A DNA stretch of 64,000 bases from Bradyrhizobium roseum. Its GTDB lineage: Bacteria; Pseudomonadota; Alphaproteobacteria; Rhizobiales; Xanthobacteraceae. Numbering within the stretch: the first letter of the stretch is position 1; the number at the start of each line of letters is the position of its first letter. The DNA lies in contig NZ_CP129212.1 in assembly GCF_030413175.1 (NCBI RefSeq), positions 4,340,001 to 4,404,000 of the forward strand, given 5' to 3'. Positions 61,081 to 64,000 of the stretch are shown here, piece after piece. The position numbers and the translations under genes are program-made. The notes beneath the pieces were generated by a model. The model was given only the letters and a program-made list of their open reading frames with translations, did no database searches and was not told the origin of the DNA.

Positions 61081-61635
61081 CTAGTTCCCTTCTCGCGGCC
61101 GGTCGTTCGCCCGCGGCGAAAGGCGCAGATGCAACGGCTGCAGCATCGCAGGCGGCGGCACGCCAACGTCGCCTTCAATCAGTAGCGCCCGCAGATCGGC
61201 TGCCGCAGCGGCATCGTCGATCCCGTCGACCTCGATGCGGTTGACCTTGCCATCGGCCCGAATCCAGGCCCGCAGTACGAACCTTGAAGGCGCGCCGGCT
61301 TCGCCGTCGCAACGCACCAGGTAGTCCTGGACATGACGCGCCCTGTCGCCATCGCCGGCGAGTTGCTGTTCGATCCGCGCCTGCACTTGTCTAGCGAAGA
61401 CCTGCCAGGACTGCGGAACTGCCGTCGCAGGCCGGTACACACCGCTTGACGCGGCAACAGGCGACGCGTTCGCCTCCGCCCAGGCGGCGATCAGCCCCGC
61501 CATCCCCGCCACGGAATGGACGACGCGCTTCCACCACGCCGCGCGGCGTGAACGCCTGCCGACGGCCGCCGGCGGAATAGCATGTCGCCCGGCCGGTGCA
61601 GGAGAGTTCGCTGCCAATTCGCGACGCTTGGACAT
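61081..61635 (-). CDS. Membrane-anchored TonB_C-like protein
   Basis: A protein of 184 residues. Basic N-terminus (VGRRSRRAAWWKR) and a single span (VVHSVAGMAGLIAAWAEA), then a C-terminal domain (about 80-175: SWQVFARQVQARIEQQL, VLRAWIRADGKVNRIEVDGI, GVPPPAMLQPLHLRLSPR) that is the same TonB_C-like fold as the C-terminal halves of STN1 and STN2. Layout resembles a short TonB. The ATG overlaps the stop of the YbjN-like gene (TGATG). It may be the energiser or a partner of the STN proteins. Confidence 0.72.
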   Translation of the reverse strand: MSKRRELAANSPAPAGRHAIPPAAVGRRSRRAAWWKRVVHSVAGMAGLIAAWAEANASPVAASSGVYRPATAVPQSWQVFARQVQARIEQQLAGDGDRARHVQDYLVRCDGEAGAPSRFVLRAWIRADGKVNRIEVDGIDDAAAAADLRALLIEGDVGVPPPAMLQPLHLRLSPRANDRPREGN

Positions 61636-62150
61636 CACTGGACGGTTCCGGAGGCGCCCGCCTCGACCGCCGTTTCGAGCGTCGGTGCCTTGGGCATCGC
61701 TGGTGCGGTCGTTTCGCTCTTCGCAGAAAGCTGGCGCAGTTCGTCGCGCAGATATGCGATCAGTTCCTGCACCAGGCGATCCCAGATTTCGATGTGGGCC
61801 CGAAGGTGGTTCGGCATCACGCCGCCCGCCACCGAGACATCGAGCGTAAGGACGAGGAACGGCTGACTGAGCTGCAGGCGCGCAAAGCGGCGCGTCGCAT
61901 TCCAGCGGTTGACCAGTTCGAGCGGAAGTTCGCCCTGTACCTGAAGCACGGCGGTGAATGCGATGTCGACAAAACTTCCGTCGGGGAGCCGGTTTCCGGG
62001 CCGAACGTCGAAAGCGAGTCCGCCGGTCGCCGAGCGCAGATACGACACGTTGGCCACCGGATCGGTCGCCTCCTCGACCCGATAGCCGACCTGCTGGAGA
62101 GCGTCTCGCAGGCTATCGAGCGCGAGTTCGGTGATGGGGTTATCGGACAT
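61635..62150 (-). CDS. YbjN-like protein
   Basis: A protein of 171 residues from ATG 62150. No signal peptide. The pattern fits the YbjN/type-III-chaperone-like fold: SLRDALQQVGYRVEE, FTAVLQVQGELPLELVNRWN, RFARLQLSQPFLVLTLDVSV, AGGVMPNHLRAHIEIWDRLV. It ends in a disordered Ala/Thr tail. YbjN proteins are cytoplasmic chaperone-like or regulatory proteins. Here one sits in a run of envelope genes next to giant exported proteins, which invites the idea of an export chaperone (inference). Confidence 0.7.
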   Translation of the reverse strand: MSDNPITELALDSLRDALQQVGYRVEEATDPVANVSYLRSATGGLAFDVRPGNRLPDGSFVDIAFTAVLQVQGELPLELVNRWNATRRFARLQLSQPFLVLTLDVSVAGGVMPNHLRAHIEIWDRLVQELIAYLRDELRQLSAKSETTAPAMPKAPTLETAVEAGASGTVQ

Positions 62151-62170
62151 AGGAGACTCCACTTCGAGAA

Positions 62171-63214
62171 TTACTTGCGGGAACTGTCGAGCAGGTTCGA
62201 CAGCGCGAGTTCGTTGAGGATCGGCGGGTTACGCTTCAGGAGTTCGGCGAGATAGGCCCGGCGCATCGCACCTGCCCTTTCAGCGCGAATCTGCTGCACC
62301 AGCTGATCGCGGACTTCGGGAAGCGTGCGGGTGTAGGCGGCCTTGGTGTCAATCAGCTTGAGGATGTGCCAGCCATCGTCGAGGCGGATGGGTTCGGATA
62401 CGCTGTTCTTGGCGAGCCCGATCAACAGCGTCTTGATTTCCGGCCGGATCTGGTTTTCGGTAACCCAGCCGAGATCGCCGCCGTCCTTCTCATTGGCAGC
62501 GCGCGCGATTGCGGCAAAATCGGCACCCGGGGCTTTCAACTTGCCCGCCACCTCGTCCAGGCTCTTCTTCGCCTTTTCTTCCGTCGCCTTGTCGGCATCC
62601 TTCGGCGCGGCGATGAATATCTGCGCGAGCTGGAACTGGCGCGGCATCAGCAGGGCGGCGCGGTTGGCGTCGTAGACTTTTTGCAGGTCGTCCTCGCTCG
62701 GAAAGCCGGCCGGCGGCGTCGAGACCGACTGCAGATAGAGTTCGGTCAACGCGTTTTCCCGCACCCGATCGAGCTGCGCCGCGATCGTCGGCTGTTGGTC
62801 CCACTTCTTGGCAAGAACCTCCTGCAGCACCAGGCGGTTGGCGAGCAGCATGCGAACCGCCTGGCTGAGCAGCGCGGGATCCTTGGCGAGCGCCGCCTGA
62901 TCCTGCGCGCCGAGCGCGCCGACATAAGCACGGAGTTCGTCAGACGAAACGTTGGCGTTGCCGACCCGCGCGATGACGTCATCCGTTTTGGCGGCAGCCA
63001 ACCCCTGCGTCGCGGGCGCCGAAGGCGCTGGCGCTTCGGATCCGGCGGCCTGGGGCGCGGCCCTCTGCTTGGGCGGCGCTGGCGCCGGTGCGACACGTTG
63101 CGGCGCGGGCGGCGGCGTCTGGGCAAAAGCCCCGACCGGCATGACGGCGATCACCGCGGCAAGGGCCGCAATCCGGACCGGCTGGAATGTGCTTGAAACG
63201 ATCGATACGTTCAT
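62171..63214 (-). CDS. Periplasmic PpiC-type peptidyl-prolyl isomerase/foldase
   Basis: A protein of 347 residues. Signal peptide ending VGAFAQ, a Pro/Ala-rich stretch (31-70), a SurA-N-like helical region (about 77-180), and a parvulin rotamase domain (about 190-292: FQLAQIFIAAPKDADKA, DFAAIARAANEKDGGDLGWV, SEPIRLDDGWHILKLIDT). The ATG overlaps the stop of the upstream gene (ATGA). A dedicated foldase is expected for outer-membrane or exported proteins. Confidence 0.93.
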   Translation of the reverse strand: MNVSIVSSTFQPVRIAALAAVIAVMPVGAFAQTPPPAPQRVAPAPAPPKQRAAPQAAGSEAPAPSAPATQGLAAAKTDDVIARVGNANVSSDELRAYVGALGAQDQAALAKDPALLSQAVRMLLANRLVLQEVLAKKWDQQPTIAAQLDRVRENALTELYLQSVSTPPAGFPSEDDLQKVYDANRAALLMPRQFQLAQIFIAAPKDADKATEEKAKKSLDEVAGKLKAPGADFAAIARAANEKDGGDLGWVTENQIRPEIKTLLIGLAKNSVSEPIRLDDGWHILKLIDTKAAYTRTLPEVRDQLVQQIRAERAGAMRRAYLAELLKRNPPILNELALSNLLDSSRK

Positions 63215-63804
63215 GGTGTCGCCTTCTGATCGAGAAGCTTGTCGGTATATTCCTGCAGGAAATTCTGCGCGTTGACGCGGCCCACGCCGATCGTCGGCTC
63301 GCTCGCCATGAAAGCTTCGCCCACCGTGAGGCTGCGATATCGCTTCAGGATTTCGTTGCCGTCCTTGATGAGCTGCGTGTTCTTGGCCAGGCAGCTCTTG
63401 GTGCTCGCCTTGAAGGCAGTTGCCTCGCCCTCGAACTTGGCGCGCTCGGCATCCTTGGTACGCGCCACCGTGGCGGCTTCCTCGTAGGCCGATTTCCATT
63501 TTTCCAGCGTCTCGTCGCGCTCGGTCAGGCGCTGGTTGAACTCGTCGACCGCCTCGCGATTTTGCTTTTCGAGCCGCTTGGTTTCGGCCTTGGCGGCGTC
63601 GATCTGCGCCTTGAGCGCGGCCTTCTCCTTTTCAGCTTCGGCGAGTTTTGCCTGCGAGGCGGTACGCTGGTCTTCCAGCTGGCGCGTCTGCGCGGTAGCG
63701 CTGCGCAGCGCCTCGCGCAGGCGATCGTGCTCGGTGTCGGCGCGGGCCTCGCCGCAGAAGGCCATGGCGAGAAGCAATGCAAAAGTGGTGATTCGTAGCT
63801 GCAT
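63211..63804 (-). CDS. Periplasmic coiled-coil protein
   Basis: A protein of 197 residues from ATG 63804, 2 bases after the porin-like gene. Signal peptide (LLLAMAFCGEARA), then a long heptad-rich helix (about 25-145: EAEKEKAALKAQIDAAKAET, KRLEKQNREAVDEFNQRLTE) and a short C-terminal domain (LTVGEAFMASEPTIGVGRVN, FLQEYTDKLLDQKATP). It might bridge inner and outer membranes next to the barrel protein (inference). No named family is recognised. Confidence 0.75.
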   Translation of the reverse strand: MQLRITTFALLLAMAFCGEARADTEHDRLREALRSATAQTRQLEDQRTASQAKLAEAEKEKAALKAQIDAAKAETKRLEKQNREAVDEFNQRLTERDETLEKWKSAYEEAATVARTKDAERAKFEGEATAFKASTKSCLAKNTQLIKDGNEILKRYRSLTVGEAFMASEPTIGVGRVNAQNFLQEYTDKLLDQKATP

Positions 63805-63806
63805 GA

Positions 63807-64000
63807 TCAGAACTTCGCGTTCAGGTCGACCTGGAAGACGTCGACGGCATAAGGCAGGCCCGCGATATTGTTGGCGCTCAGGTAGCGCAGGCTGGCCCAC
63901 ACGTTGTCGCTGAGGCCGACATTGCCGCCGATGAAGTAGCCCTGGAGATTGGTGCCGCCCAGACCGAAGTCGGAGTCGACGAACGCGTCGATCGTGGCGT
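63807..64000 (-). CDS. Putative outer-membrane porin-like beta-barrel (C-terminal end only)
   Basis: Only the last 64 residues are in the window; the gene continues past 64000. Alternating strands (GGTNLQGYFIGGNVGLSD, NVWASLRYLSANNIAG) end in VFQVDLNAKF, with the terminal Phe recognised by the barrel assembly machinery. It resembles the ends of Porin_5-type putative porins. It heads the envelope gene run and could be the outer-membrane pore of the locus. Confidence 0.7.
   Translation of the reverse strand, partial: ATIDAFVDSDFGLGGTNLQGYFIGGNVGLSDNVWASLRYLSANNIAGLPYAVDVFQVDLNAKF

Overview
The window looks like a chromosomal segment of an alphaproteobacterium of the Bradyrhizobium/Rhodopseudomonas group. 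The pointers are uniformly high GC, two ROSE-type RNA thermometers in front of small heat-shock genes, an rpoH-type sigma factor beside them, Irr/ICE-like iron boxes before a siderophore receptor, and an intergenic palindrome of a kind I associate with that group. This assignment is inferred from motifs and not from a database search.

Left third (1-13.2 kb): a module made of an OmpR-type response regulator divergent from three small genes (A, B, C) is present twice in the same orientation, at 1-2319 and at 10641-13197. A and B encode secreted proteins sharing a six-cysteine domain; C is a small protein of unknown function. In the right copy the regulator is followed by two tandem, homologous histidine kinases. 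The first keeps the phosphoacceptor His but has no ATPase domain; the second has the ATPase domain but carries Arg in place of that His. Between the copies lies a heat-shock island: an HtrA/Deg protease, small envelope proteins, a truncated hsp20 and two intact ones under ROSE thermometers, two paralogous small proteins and rpoH.

Middle (13.2-31.4 kb): an AraC regulator divergent from a branched-chain-type ABC importer (binding protein, two permeases, two ATPases). The last ATPase reads without a stop into a vanillin/salicylaldehyde-type aldehyde dehydrogenase. Next comes a minus-strand iron operon (TonB-dependent receptor, piuC, exbB, exbD, tonB) behind ICE-like boxes, then an arylsulfatase divergent from a TetR regulator with a palindrome between them, a Sel1 remnant, a spermidine-synthase-like methyltransferase and a degenerate tRNA-like sequence.

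Right half (31.4-64 kb): essentially all on the minus strand, with two giant filamentous-haemagglutinin-family exoproteins (3612 and 3881 residues). Each is preceded by its own STN/TonB_C-like periplasmic protein, ECF sigma factor and FecR-type anti-sigma factor. Upstream of the second module is a tightly packed run of envelope genes: an outer-membrane porin-like barrel (cut by the window end), a coiled-coil periplasmic protein, a PpiC foldase, a YbjN-like protein, a TonB_C-like protein, a lytic transglycosylase and a small proline-rich secreted protein. I read the block as a duplicated cell-surface-signalling adhesin system with a candidate assembly machine. No TpsB-type transporter is visible in the window.
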